Positions 25,251-34,088 of a DNA stretch of 64,000 nt are shown here, piece after piece. Location of the stretch: NCBI RefSeq assembly GCF_001028665.1, contig NZ_CP011503.1, positions 1,054,001-1,118,000 of the forward strand. The letters run 5' to 3'. How positions within the stretch are numbered: the first letter of the stretch is position 1; each line of letters opens with the position of its first letter. Both the position numbers and the translations under genes were made by a program. Under the pieces are notes generated by a model. The model ran no database searches, had not been told where the DNA came from, and was given only the letters and a program-made list of their open reading frames with translations. The DNA comes from Burkholderia pyrrocinia (GTDB lineage: Bacteria > Pseudomonadota > Gammaproteobacteria > Burkholderiales > Burkholderiaceae).

Positions 25251-26369
25251 ATGCGTGCCTGCATTCTTCGCCAAGCCTGTTCCGTTGCCGCCCTCGCCGC
25301 CGCGGCAGCGTTCACGTCGGTCGCCAGCCCGTCGGCGCATGCCGCCGACGAGCTGAATGTCTACAACTGGTCCGACTACATCGCACCGGACACGATCCCG
25401 AACTTCCAGAAGCAGACGGGCATCCACGTCAAGTACGACAACTACGACAGCGACGACACGCTCCAGGCGAAGCTGCTTGCCGGCAGCTCGGGCTACGACA
25501 TCGTCGTGCCGACGTCGAACTACATGGCCAAGCAGATCCAGGCCGGCGTGTACCAGAAGCTCGACAAGTCGAAGCTGCCGAACCTCGCGAACCTCGACCC
25601 GCTGCTGATGAAGATGATCTCGGATGCCGATCCGGGCAACCAGTACGGCGTCCCCTGGGCCTACGGCACGGACGGCATCGGCTACAACGCGCAGGCGGTG
25701 AAGAAGGCGCTCGGCGACAAGGCGCCCGTCGACAGCTGGGCACTGGTGTTCGACCCGGCCAACATGGAGAAGCTGAAGAGCTGCGGCGTGTCGTTCCTCG
25801 ACCAGGCCGTCGACGTGTTCGCCGCCACGCTGCAATACATGGGCAAGGATCCGAACAGCAAGAACCCCGGCGATTACCAGGCTGCGTTCGAAGTCCTGAA
25901 GAAAGTCCGCCCGTACATCACCCAGTTCAACTCGTCCGGCTACATCAACGACCTCGCGAACAACGACGTGTGCGTCGTGCTCGGCTGGTCGGGCGACGTC
26001 GGTATCGCGCACCGCCGCTCGTCGGAAGCGAAGCGCTCGTACGACATCAAGTTCTCGAACCCGAAGGAAGGTGGCCTGCTGTGGTTCGACGTGATGGTGA
26101 TCCCGAAGGATGCGCCGCACCCCGAGGCTGCACTGAAGTGGATCAACTACGTGTCCGATCCGAAGGTCAACGCGGCGATCACCAACACGGTGTTCTACCC
26201 GACCGCGAACAAGGCCGCGCACCAGTTCGTCACGCCGGCCGTCGCGCAGGACCCGACCGTCTATCCGCCTGAAGACGTGCTGAAGAAGATGGTGCTGATG
26301 AAGCCGATGCCGGCCGACATCCTGCGCCTCGAAAACCGTCTGTGGGCGCAGCTGAAAACCGGCCACTGA
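25251..26369 (+). CDS. potF: Periplasmic putrescine-binding protein (PotF/SpuD-like)
   Basis: The 372-residue protein has a signal peptide (cut near residue 31, SAHA|ADE) and the polyamine-binding fold. ELNVYNWSDYI carries the Trp and Tyr that stack on the ligand, and DNYDSDDTLQAKLLAGSSGYDIVVPTS and LGWSGDVGIAHRR match PotF/SpuD. It captures putrescine or related diamines for the ABC transporter encoded next. P. aeruginosa has two binding-protein genes at this point; here there is one. The ATG at 25251 follows an AGGGGAA ribosome binding site. Confidence 0.93.
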   Translation: MRACILRQACSVAALAAAAAFTSVASPSAHAADELNVYNWSDYIAPDTIPNFQKQTGIHVKYDNYDSDDTLQAKLLAGSSGYDIVVPTSNYMAKQIQAGVYQKLDKSKLPNLANLDPLLMKMISDADPGNQYGVPWAYGTDGIGYNAQAVKKALGDKAPVDSWALVFDPANMEKLKSCGVSFLDQAVDVFAATLQYMGKDPNSKNPGDYQAAFEVLKKVRPYITQFNSSGYINDLANNDVCVVLGWSGDVGIAHRRSSEAKRSYDIKFSNPKEGGLLWFDVMVIPKDAPHPEAALKWINYVSDPKVNAAITNTVFYPTANKAAHQFVTPAVAQDPTVYPPEDVLKKMVLMKPMPADILRLENRLWAQLKTGH

Positions 26370-26545
26370 TCGCGATGCATAACGGCGGCGCAGGCATCGC
26401 TTCACGCCTGCCCGCCTGAGATTCGCGGACCTCCGTCCGCCCGCGCGCGTCGCGCGCACTGTTCCATCCGGCACGAGCCGTTGTCCGCGAGTCGCGTTGC
26501 GCGCCTCGTGCGGGGACGCTCACGCCTGCAATCCGTGAAGAACGA

Positions 26546-27712
26546 ATGGTGACTCCCATGCAATCGATACCCTCTTCCGCTGCTGCACGACAGACCCAAC
26601 CGGCCACCGCGGCCCGTACGCAAAACGACGCGTTCGTGCGCATCGAAAACGTCGTGAAGAAATTCGGCGACAGCACGGCCGTCGACAACGTGAACCTGAC
26701 GATCGCGAAAAACGAGTTGTTCGCGCTGCTCGGCAGCTCGGGCTGCGGCAAGTCGACGTTGCTGCGCATGCTCGCCGGGCTGGAAACGGCGACCTCCGGC
26801 AAGATCTTCGTCGACGGCGAAGACCTCGCGTCGCTGCCGCCGTACCGCCGACCGGTGAACATGATGTTCCAGTCGTACGCGCTGTTCCCGCACATGACGG
26901 TCGAATCGAACGTCGCGTTCGGCCTGAAGCAGGAAGGCACACCGAAGAACGAGATCAAGGAACGCGTGGCCGATGCGCTCGCACTCGTGCAGATGAGCAA
27001 GTACGCGAAGCGCAAGCCGCATCAGCTCTCCGGCGGCCAGCAGCAGCGCGTCGCGCTGGCGCGCTCGCTGGTCAAGCGCCCGAAGCTGCTGCTGCTCGAC
27101 GAGCCGATGTCCGCGCTCGACAAGAAGATCCGCCAGAAGACCCAGCTCGAACTCGTGAACATCATCGAGAAGGTCGACGTGACCTGCGTGATGGTCACGC
27201 ACGACCAGGAAGAGGCGATGACGATGGCGAGCCGCCTCGCGGTGATGAGCGAAGGCAAGATCGTGCAGATCGGCTCGCCCGGCGAAGTCTACGAATACCC
27301 GAACAGCCGTTTCTCGGCCGAATTCATCGGCTCGACCAACCTGTTCGAAGGGCGTGTCGTCGAAGATGAGCCCGACCATATCTTCGTCGAAAGCGACGAC
27401 CTCGAAGCGCGCATGTACGTGAGCCACGGCGTGACGGGCCCGCTCGGGATGCCGGTCGGCATCTCGGTGCGCCCGGAACGCGTGCACGTGTCGCATGACA
27501 AGCCGGGTTCGAAACACAACTGGGCGCGCGGTGTCGTCACCGATATCGCGTACATGGGCAGCTACTCGCTGTATCACGTGCGTTTGCCGAGCGGCAAGAC
27601 GGTCGTGTCGAACCTGTCGAGCTCGCACCTGATGACCGACAGTGCGCCTTCCTGGAACGACGACGTGTTCGTGTCGTGGTCGCCGGCCAGCGGCGTCGTG
27701 CTGACGCAATGA
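26546..27712 (+). CDS. potG: Polyamine ABC transporter ATPase (PotG-like)
   Basis: The 388-residue protein has Walker A GSSGCGKST, signature LSGGQQQRVALARSL, Walker B LLLLDEPMSALD and the switch His in VTHDQEEA, then a TOBE domain in the C-terminal third. It energises putrescine import with PotF, PotH and PotI. The gap of 176 bases after potF contains no gene. The following permease gene starts ten bases after the stop. Confidence 0.94.
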   Translation: MVTPMQSIPSSAAARQTQPATAARTQNDAFVRIENVVKKFGDSTAVDNVNLTIAKNELFALLGSSGCGKSTLLRMLAGLETATSGKIFVDGEDLASLPPYRRPVNMMFQSYALFPHMTVESNVAFGLKQEGTPKNEIKERVADALALVQMSKYAKRKPHQLSGGQQQRVALARSLVKRPKLLLLDEPMSALDKKIRQKTQLELVNIIEKVDVTCVMVTHDQEEAMTMASRLAVMSEGKIVQIGSPGEVYEYPNSRFSAEFIGSTNLFEGRVVEDEPDHIFVESDDLEARMYVSHGVTGPLGMPVGISVRPERVHVSHDKPGSKHNWARGVVTDIAYMGSYSLYHVRLPSGKTVVSNLSSSHLMTDSAPSWNDDVFVSWSPASGVVLTQ

Positions 27713-27722
27713 GGACGACACG

Positions 27723-28709
27723 ATGAGAACCTCCGCTTCCACTCCGTCCGCGCCGGTGTCGACCGGCGCAGCAAGCACCGGCGCCGGCCGGTCCCGCCCG
27801 GGCCGCTTCACCGCGCTGTCGCGCCTCCTGCCGTCGGGCCGCAGCGTCGCGATCGGGGTGCCGTTCCTGTGGCTCGCAGTCTTCTTCGCGCTGCCGTTCG
27901 TGCTGGTGCTGAAGATCAGCTTCGCCGACCAGGTGATGGGCATCCCGCCGTACACGTCGCTCGTCGAGATGAAGGACGGCGTCGTGCACTTCGCGCTGCA
28001 GCTGTCGCACTACGCGTTCCTGCTGCAGGACGACCTGTACATCGCGACCTACCTCAGCTCGCTGAAGATGGCCGCCGTGTCGACGGTGCTGTGCCTGCTG
28101 ATCGGTTACCCGATGGCGTACTACATCGCGCGCGCCGAACCGAACCGGCGCAACGTGCTGATGATGGCCGTGATGCTGCCGTTCTGGACGTCGTTCCTGA
28201 TCCGCGTGTACGCATGGATCGGCATCCTGAAGGACGACGGCCTGCTGAACCACACGCTGATCGCGCTGGGCATCATCCACACGCCGCTGCGGCTGTACCA
28301 CAGCGATGCCGGCGTCTACATCGGGATGGTCTATTCGTACCTGCCGTTCATGGTGATGCCGCTGTACGCGCACCTCGTGAAGATGGACCTCACGCTGCTC
28401 GAAGCCGCGTACGACCTGGGCGCCAAGCCGTGGGTCGCGTTCACGCGGATCACGCTGCCGCTGTCGAAGAACGGGATCATCGCCGGCAGCCTGCTGGTGT
28501 TCATCCCGGCGGTCGGCGAGTACGTGATTCCTGAACTGCTCGGCGGCGCCGACACGCTGATGATCGGCCGCGTGATGTGGGATGAATTCTTCAACAACAT
28601 GGACTGGCCGATGGCGTCCGCGGTGACGGTCGCGATGGTGATGCTGCTGCTGGTGCCGATGGCGCTGTTCCAGTACTACCAGGTCAAGGAACTGGAGGAA
28701 GCGAAATGA
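27723..28709 (+). CDS. potH: Polyamine ABC transporter permease (PotH-like)
   Basis: The 328-residue inner-membrane protein has about six transmembrane helices and the permease EAA-type loop (LEAAYDLGAKPWVAFTRITLPLSKNGIIAG, about residues 225-254), which docks onto the ATPase. ARAEPNRRNVLMMAVMLPFWTSFLIR is typical of PotH. A Ser/Ala/Gly-rich N-terminal tail precedes the first helix. Its stop overlaps the potI start (ATGA). Confidence 0.93.
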   Translation: MRTSASTPSAPVSTGAASTGAGRSRPGRFTALSRLLPSGRSVAIGVPFLWLAVFFALPFVLVLKISFADQVMGIPPYTSLVEMKDGVVHFALQLSHYAFLLQDDLYIATYLSSLKMAAVSTVLCLLIGYPMAYYIARAEPNRRNVLMMAVMLPFWTSFLIRVYAWIGILKDDGLLNHTLIALGIIHTPLRLYHSDAGVYIGMVYSYLPFMVMPLYAHLVKMDLTLLEAAYDLGAKPWVAFTRITLPLSKNGIIAGSLLVFIPAVGEYVIPELLGGADTLMIGRVMWDEFFNNMDWPMASAVTVAMVMLLLVPMALFQYYQVKELEEAK

Positions 28710-29545
28710 TCAAGCCGAGCAAACCGCTGTCGACGGGCGTTCTCGCCTTCGGCTTCCTGTTCCTGTACATCCCGATCATCAGCCTGGTCGTGTACTCGTT
28801 CAACGAGTCGAAGCTGGTGACGGTGTGGTCGGGCTTCTCGCTGAAGTGGTACGCGGCGCTGCTGGACGACGACGAGCTGCTGACCGCCGCGTGGCTGTCG
28901 CTGAAGATCGGCCTGCTGACGGCCACCGCGTCGGTCGTGATCGGCACGTGGGCGGGCTTCGTGCTCGCGCGCTTCGGCCGCTTCAAGGGCTTCACGCTCT
29001 ACACGGGGATGATCAACGCGCCGCTGGTGATTCCGGAAGTGATCCAGGGCATCTCGCTGCTGCTGCTGTTCGTGGCGCTGGAGCAGATGTTCGGCTGGCC
29101 GAAGGGGCGCGGGATGCTGACGATCTGGATCGGTCACGTGATGCTGTGCGTGTCGTACGTGGCGATCATCGTGCAGTCGCGCGTGAAGGAGATGAACAAG
29201 TCGCTGGAGGAGGCCGCGCTGGACCTGGGCGCGACGCCGCTGAAAGTGTTCTTCGTGGTGACGCTGCCGCTGATCTCGCAGGCGCTGCTGTCGGGGTGGC
29301 TGCTGTCGTTCACGCTGTCGATCGACGACCTGGTGCTGTCGGCGTTCCTGTCGGGGCCGGGTTCGACGACGCTGCCGCTGGTGGTGTTCTCGCGCGTGCG
29401 GCTCGGGCTGAACCCGGAGATGAATGCGCTGGCGACGCTGTTCATCACGGCCGTGACGATCGGCGTGATCGTCGTGAACCGGATGATGATCGCGCGCGAG
29501 CGGCGCCGCGTGGCCGACATGAAGGCGGCGTTCGCGGTGGCGTGA
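28706..29545 (+). CDS. potI: Polyamine ABC transporter permease (PotI-like)
   Basis: The 279-residue inner-membrane protein forms the second half of the channel with PotH. The N-terminal LYIPIISLVVYSFNESKLVTVWSGFSLKWY and the EAA loop LEEAALDLGATPLKVFFVVTLPLISQ are typical of PotI. Translation is coupled to potH. A GC-rich hairpin follows the stop and precedes the DUF3138 gene. Confidence 0.93.
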   Translation: MIKPSKPLSTGVLAFGFLFLYIPIISLVVYSFNESKLVTVWSGFSLKWYAALLDDDELLTAAWLSLKIGLLTATASVVIGTWAGFVLARFGRFKGFTLYTGMINAPLVIPEVIQGISLLLLFVALEQMFGWPKGRGMLTIWIGHVMLCVSYVAIIVQSRVKEMNKSLEEAALDLGATPLKVFFVVTLPLISQALLSGWLLSFTLSIDDLVLSAFLSGPGSTTLPLVVFSRVRLGLNPEMNALATLFITAVTIGVIVVNRMMIARERRRVADMKAAFAVA

Positions 29546-29579
29546 GCCTCCCCTGTTCTTTTCATCGATAACAAGACCC

Positions 29580-29602
29580 GCGCGCCGCACCCTGCGGCGC
29601 GC
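29580..29602 (+). terminator. Hairpin between potI and the DUF3138 gene
   Basis: GCGCGCCGCA (29580-29589) pairs perfectly with TGCGGCGCGC (29593-29602) over a 3-base loop. There is no T-run, and the next ATG follows after 44 bases. It may lower readthrough into the barrel gene or protect the upstream mRNA. Confidence 0.5.
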
Positions 29603-29646
29603 AAACCAATCGCACTTTGACTGGCGCACGACAAGGAGAATCCGCA

Positions 29647-31221
29647 ATGAAGAAGAAACTGATCTGCCTGCTGGTGGCCGGCGCGTTGCCGGGCATCGCG
29701 CTGGCCGACTCGACATCCGCCGAGATCAAGGCGCTGCAGGCGCAGGTCGCGGCGCTGCAGAAACAGATGAAGGCCATGCAGGCGCAGCTCGCCGCGAAGC
29801 CGGGCGGCGCCGCTGTCGCGCAGGCCGGTGCGAAGTCCGGCGCGGCGCCGGTTGCGGTGGCCGTCGATCCGGGCTCGCCGGATTACGGCAAGGCGCAGGC
29901 CACGCTGACCAACGACGAGGTCGGCGAAATGAAACAGCAGATCGCGAACCAGCAGCTGAAGGTCGACTCGCTGACCGACGCGGCCAACACGGGCCCGCTC
30001 GCCGGCCTGTCGGTGACGGGCTACATCGATCCGACCTACATCTACAATCGCGCGGCCGGCACGTCGTCGTTCCTGTTCGCGAACCACGAGAGCGCGTACA
30101 ACTACTTCAACAGCACGTTCGGCGACCTCTACCTCGACATCAAGAAGACCTTCGGCGTCGGCCCGATGGCGCCGTCGGCCGAGATCACGCTGATGCCGAA
30201 CCGCGGCAACGGCATCACGCTGCTGCAGAACTCGCGCGGCAACATCGGCAACAACATCCTGAACACGGCGGTCGTCAACGTGCCGATCAGCGCGACGACG
30301 ACGCTCGTCGCCGGCCTGATCCCGAGCTTCGGCGGCTACGAGGTGCAGCAGTCGAACCAGATGCTCACGCTCACGCACAACCTGCTGTACGACTTCTCCG
30401 ATCCGGGCAGCTACATCGGTGCCGGCGCGAACTACACGAAGGGCAACTGGGCGTGGAAGTTCTTCCTCGGCAACGAGCAGTACCGCACGTACGGCTCGGT
30501 CACGCAGACGGGCACCAACGCGCTCGGCGATCCGATCAGCACCAGCAACAAGGTGCCGACCTTCACCGCGCGCGCGGACTACACGTGGTCGAGCGCGCTC
30601 GACATCGGCGGGTCGTTCAACATCGGGCGGCAGACGCTCGCGAGCGCGATCGACTCGAACGGCGTCGTGCACTACGGCCCGGGCGGCAACGCGCCGAGCG
30701 CATACGGCTCGTTCTTCTTCGGCGAACTCGACGCGACCTACACGCTTGCCGATATTCAGTACAACGCCGAAGTCGACTACGGCAGGCAGGATCATGCGGC
30801 GTTCAACGGCGGGCTCGCGCAGTGGTACGGGCTGTCGCTGCTCGCGCACCGCAAGTTCAACGCGCCGGTGGTCGGCCGCATGGGCGTGACACTGCGCTAC
30901 GATGCGCTCGTCAACAGCAAGAACGGCGGCGGCGGCGGCGGTATCGCGCTGAACGGCAACGGGATGGATCCGAGCAACGGCTTCGGCGTCGATTCGGACT
31001 GCCTCGCGACGTCGAAGGCCGGCGGCGGCCTCGGCTTCGAGTGCAAGGGCGCGATCCGTCAGGACGTCGCGCTCGACCTGCTGTTCTATCCGACCCAGCA
31101 GATCACCGTGAAGGTCGAATACCGGCACGACTGGGCGAACAACAAGGTGTTCCTGCGCAACGACGGTTCGTACAGCAAGTCCAACGACCTGCTCGCGACG
31201 CAGTTCATCTATTCGTTCTGA
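29647..31221 (+). CDS. DUF3138 outer-membrane beta-barrel, candidate polyamine porin
   Basis: The 524-residue protein has a signal peptide cut after residue 20 (IALA|DST) and an N-terminal heptad-rich helix (EIKALQAQVAALQKQMKAMQ, residues 23-42), which resembles the trimeric periplasmic coiled coil of some porins. A long strand-rich region of alternating polar and aromatic residues follows and ends in Phe (TQFIYSF), as outer-membrane barrels do. I recognise it as DUF3138, known mainly from Burkholderia. Its place between potFGHI and the PuuB-like genes suggests it admits polyamines; this is inference. A ribosome binding site AAGGAGA precedes the ATG. Confidence 0.82.
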   Translation: MKKKLICLLVAGALPGIALADSTSAEIKALQAQVAALQKQMKAMQAQLAAKPGGAAVAQAGAKSGAAPVAVAVDPGSPDYGKAQATLTNDEVGEMKQQIANQQLKVDSLTDAANTGPLAGLSVTGYIDPTYIYNRAAGTSSFLFANHESAYNYFNSTFGDLYLDIKKTFGVGPMAPSAEITLMPNRGNGITLLQNSRGNIGNNILNTAVVNVPISATTTLVAGLIPSFGGYEVQQSNQMLTLTHNLLYDFSDPGSYIGAGANYTKGNWAWKFFLGNEQYRTYGSVTQTGTNALGDPISTSNKVPTFTARADYTWSSALDIGGSFNIGRQTLASAIDSNGVVHYGPGGNAPSAYGSFFFGELDATYTLADIQYNAEVDYGRQDHAAFNGGLAQWYGLSLLAHRKFNAPVVGRMGVTLRYDALVNSKNGGGGGGIALNGNGMDPSNGFGVDSDCLATSKAGGGLGFECKGAIRQDVALDLLFYPTQQITVKVEYRHDWANNKVFLRNDGSYSKSNDLLATQFIYSF

Positions 31222-31232
31222 CGCAGCACACG

Positions 31233-31273
31233 CGGGACGCCGTGCCGCGCGCACGGCGTCCCGTGCCGTTTTT
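31233..31273 (+). terminator. Rho-independent terminator after the DUF3138 gene
   Basis: CGGGACGCCGTGC (31233-31245) pairs perfectly with GCACGGCGTCCCG (31251-31263) over a 5-base loop, and a TTTTT run follows at 31269-31273. It probably separates the transport genes from the two oxidase genes, which would then need their own promoter or readthrough. Confidence 0.72.
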
Positions 31274-31333
31274 GCCGGCCGGATCGCGGTGCGTCGCGCA
31301 CCGTCTGCCGGCCGTACCGAAGGAGTCGATTTG

Positions 31334-32638
31334 ATGACGCAGTCTTTCACCCGCCGCGCCGATGCGCTCGCGCGCGACTCGTACTACGAAGCGACGGCCA
31401 CGCGGCCCGTGGTCGATGACCCTGTGCTCGACGCTACGATCGACGTCGACGTCTGCGTGATCGGCGCCGGCTTCGCGGGCCTGTCGACGGCGCTCGATTG
31501 CCGCGCGCGCGGGCTGTCCGTCGCGGTGATCGATGCGCACCGGCCCGGCTGGGGTGCGTCGGGCCGCAACGGCGGCCAGGCGATCACCGGCTTCGCGAAG
31601 GACGAGGAGATCGAGCGGCAGCTCGGCGCCGACGGCGCGCGCGCCGCGTGGTCGCTGTCGCTCGACGGCGTCGCGCTGATCGCCGAGCGGATCGCGCGCT
31701 ACGGAATCGACTGCGACTTCACGCGCGGCTACCTGACGGTCGCGACGAAGCCGCGCCGCATCGACGACCTGCGTGCGTGGATGAACGCCACGACGTCGCG
31801 CTGGGGCCATCCGTCGCTCGCGTGGCTCGACACCGGCGAGATCCGCGCGCGCATCGCATCGACGCGTTACCTGGCCGGTGTGCACGATCCGGTGTCGGGC
31901 CACCTGCATCCGCTCAAGTACTGCCTCGGCCTCGCCGACGCCGCGCGCCGCGAAGGCGTCGCGCTGTATGCGCACACGCCCGCGCTCGACATCGTGCGCG
32001 GCGCGCGGCCCGTCGTGCGCACGCCGTCGGGCGAGGTGCACTGCCGCTTCGTCGTGTCGTGCTGCAACGCGGGCCCCGGCGGCGTGCTGCCGGCCGCGAC
32101 CGCCGCACGCATCGCGCCGATCGCGTCGTACATCATCGCGACCGAGCCGCTCGGCCAGGCACGCGCCGACGCACTGATCGCGCAGCGCGAAGCCGTGTGC
32201 GACAACAACTTCTTCCTCGACTATTTCCGGCTGTCGGCCGACCACCGGATGCTGTTCGGCGGCCGCGCGAATTCGGCCGGCGCGTCGCCCGCGACGCTCG
32301 CCGAAACGATCCGGCAGCGCATGGTCGGCGTGTTCCCGCAGCTTGGCGACGTGCGCGTCGACCACGCGTGGGGCGGCTTCGTCGACGTCACGCGCAACCG
32401 CGCGCCGGATTTCGGCGCGCTCGATCCGAACTTCTTCTACGTCCAGGGTTTCAGCGGGCACGGCGTCGCGCTCACCGGCATCGCCGGACGCGCCATTGCC
32501 GGCGCGATCGCAGGCGACACGCGCGCGTTCGACCTGTTCGCGCGCCTGCGTCACCGGCGCTTCCCCGGCGGCGACGCATGGCGGCAACCCGCGCTCGAAC
32601 TCGGGATGCTGTACCACCGCGTGCGCGAGCTGTTCTGA
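31334..32638 (+). CDS. puuB: FAD-dependent gamma-glutamylputrescine oxidase-like protein (first copy)
   Basis: The 434-residue protein is a DAO-family flavoenzyme. The dinucleotide-binding motif DVCVIGAGFAGLSTAL lies at about residues 37-52, GWGASGRNGGQ is the conserved flavin-contact block, and WGGFVDVTRNRAPDFG and GFSGHGVALTGIAG form the C-terminal FAD block. PuuB oxidises gamma-glutamylputrescine to the aldehyde used by PuuC. A GAAGGAG ribosome binding site precedes the ATG. A paralogue follows 25 bases downstream; which of the two is the main PuuB cannot be told from sequence. Confidence 0.87.
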   Translation: MTQSFTRRADALARDSYYEATATRPVVDDPVLDATIDVDVCVIGAGFAGLSTALDCRARGLSVAVIDAHRPGWGASGRNGGQAITGFAKDEEIERQLGADGARAAWSLSLDGVALIAERIARYGIDCDFTRGYLTVATKPRRIDDLRAWMNATTSRWGHPSLAWLDTGEIRARIASTRYLAGVHDPVSGHLHPLKYCLGLADAARREGVALYAHTPALDIVRGARPVVRTPSGEVHCRFVVSCCNAGPGGVLPAATAARIAPIASYIIATEPLGQARADALIAQREAVCDNNFFLDYFRLSADHRMLFGGRANSAGASPATLAETIRQRMVGVFPQLGDVRVDHAWGGFVDVTRNRAPDFGALDPNFFYVQGFSGHGVALTGIAGRAIAGAIAGDTRAFDLFARLRHRRFPGGDAWRQPALELGMLYHRVRELF

Positions 32639-32663
32639 GCCCTCTTTCTCCGTTCTCCTGACC

Positions 32664-33965
32664 ATGCAGACATTCGCCAACCAGCCGCACGTCGCCTCCT
32701 ACTATGCGGCGACCGCCAACGACACGACCCGCCACGCGCCGCTCGCCGGCGCGACCGACGCCGACGTGTGCGTGATCGGCGCGGGCCTCACGGGCCTGTC
32801 CGCCGCGCTCAACCTCGCCGAGCGCGGCCATTCGGTGACCGTGCTCGAAGCGTCGCGGGTCGGATGGGCGGCAAGCGGCCGCAACGGCGGCCAGTTGATC
32901 GGCGGCTTTGCGTGCGACATCGACACGTTCGGGCAATTCATGCCGGAAAGCGACGTGAAGCGCATCTGGGACATGGGACTCGAAACGCTGTCGCTCGTGA
33001 AGTCGCGCATCGCGCAGCACGACATCGACTGCGCGCTGGTGACCGGCTACCTGACCGCCGCGAACACCGAACGCGACGCGGATGCGCTGAAGCGCTGGCG
33101 CGACGAAGCCGCGAAGCGCTTCGGCTACGACCGCTTCCACTTCGTCGAAGCCGACGAACTCGGCGACTACGTGCAGTCCGACCGCTATTGCGGCGGCCTG
33201 TACGACCCGGACAGCGGCCACCTGCATCCGCTCAACTACACGCTCGGCCTCGCCCGTGCGGCGACCGGCGCGGGCGTGCGCATCCACGAGGACAGTTGCG
33301 TGACGCGCGTGCGCGACGTCGCGGGTGGCCACGTGGTCGAAACGAGCGGCGGCAACGTACGCGCACGTTACGTCGTGCTCGCGTGCAATACCTACGTCGG
33401 CACGCTCGCGCCCGCGCTGTCGAAGAAGATCATGCCGGTCGGCACCTACGTGATCGCGACGGAACCGCTCGGCGAAGCGCGCGCCGCCGCACTGATGCCC
33501 GCGCGCGCGGCGATCTGCGACAGCCGCTTCGTGCTCGACTATTTCCGGCCGGCGCCCGACACGCGGCTCGTGTGGGGCGGCAAGGTCAGCTATTCGACGC
33601 GGCAGCCGCGCGATCTCGCGGCCGCGATGCGCGCGGACATGCTGAAGACGTTCCCGCAGCTCGCGGACGTGAAGGTCGACTACGCATGGGGCGGCTTCGT
33701 CGACATCACGATGAACCGCGCGCCGCACTTCGGCCGCGTCGCGCCGACGATGTACTTCGCGCAGGGATTCTCGGGGCACGGCGTGAACACGACCGCGCTC
33801 GCGGGCAAGCTGATCGCCGAGGCGATCGACGGACAGGCGAGCCGCTTCGACCTGTTCGACAAGATCCGGCATCGCGACTTCCCGGGCGGCGAGGCACTGC
33901 GCACGCCAGCGCTGGTGCTCGCGATGAGCTGGTATCGATTGCTCGACGCGTTCGGCGTGCATTGA
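32664..33965 (+). CDS. puuB: FAD-dependent gamma-glutamylputrescine oxidase-like protein (second copy)
   Basis: The 433-residue protein is a paralogue of the preceding gene, with the same blocks: DVCVIGAGLTGLSAAL, GWAASGRNGGQLIGGFACD, DPDSGHLHPLNYTLGLA and WGGFVDITMNRAPHFG. SGRNGGQLIGG and the C-terminal LALSW-like ending (LAMSWYRLLDAF) look closer to E. coli PuuB than the first copy does. The ATG at 32664 has no clear Shine-Dalgarno sequence, so translation may depend on coupling to the first copy. Confidence 0.88.
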   Translation: MQTFANQPHVASYYAATANDTTRHAPLAGATDADVCVIGAGLTGLSAALNLAERGHSVTVLEASRVGWAASGRNGGQLIGGFACDIDTFGQFMPESDVKRIWDMGLETLSLVKSRIAQHDIDCALVTGYLTAANTERDADALKRWRDEAAKRFGYDRFHFVEADELGDYVQSDRYCGGLYDPDSGHLHPLNYTLGLARAATGAGVRIHEDSCVTRVRDVAGGHVVETSGGNVRARYVVLACNTYVGTLAPALSKKIMPVGTYVIATEPLGEARAAALMPARAAICDSRFVLDYFRPAPDTRLVWGGKVSYSTRQPRDLAAAMRADMLKTFPQLADVKVDYAWGGFVDITMNRAPHFGRVAPTMYFAQGFSGHGVNTTALAGKLIAEAIDGQASRFDLFDKIRHRDFPGGEALRTPALVLAMSWYRLLDAFGVH

Positions 33966-34018
33966 GCCGCGGCGCCGCGCCGGCCGCTTTCCGCATTTCT
34001 CCGGCTGCTTCGACGCAA

Positions 34019-34049
34019 AACGGCCGCGCACCTGACGTGCGCGGCCGTT
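34019..34049. terminator. Bidirectional hairpin terminator
   Basis: AACGGCCGCGCAC (34019-34031) pairs perfectly with GTGCGCGGCCGTT (34037-34049) over a 5-base loop. AAAA lies before and a TT-rich stretch after. It sits between the convergent puuB and lipoprotein operons. Confidence 0.8.
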
Positions 34050-34088
34050 CCGTTTCGATGCCCCGGTGCAGCAGGCGGCCGGTGTCGA

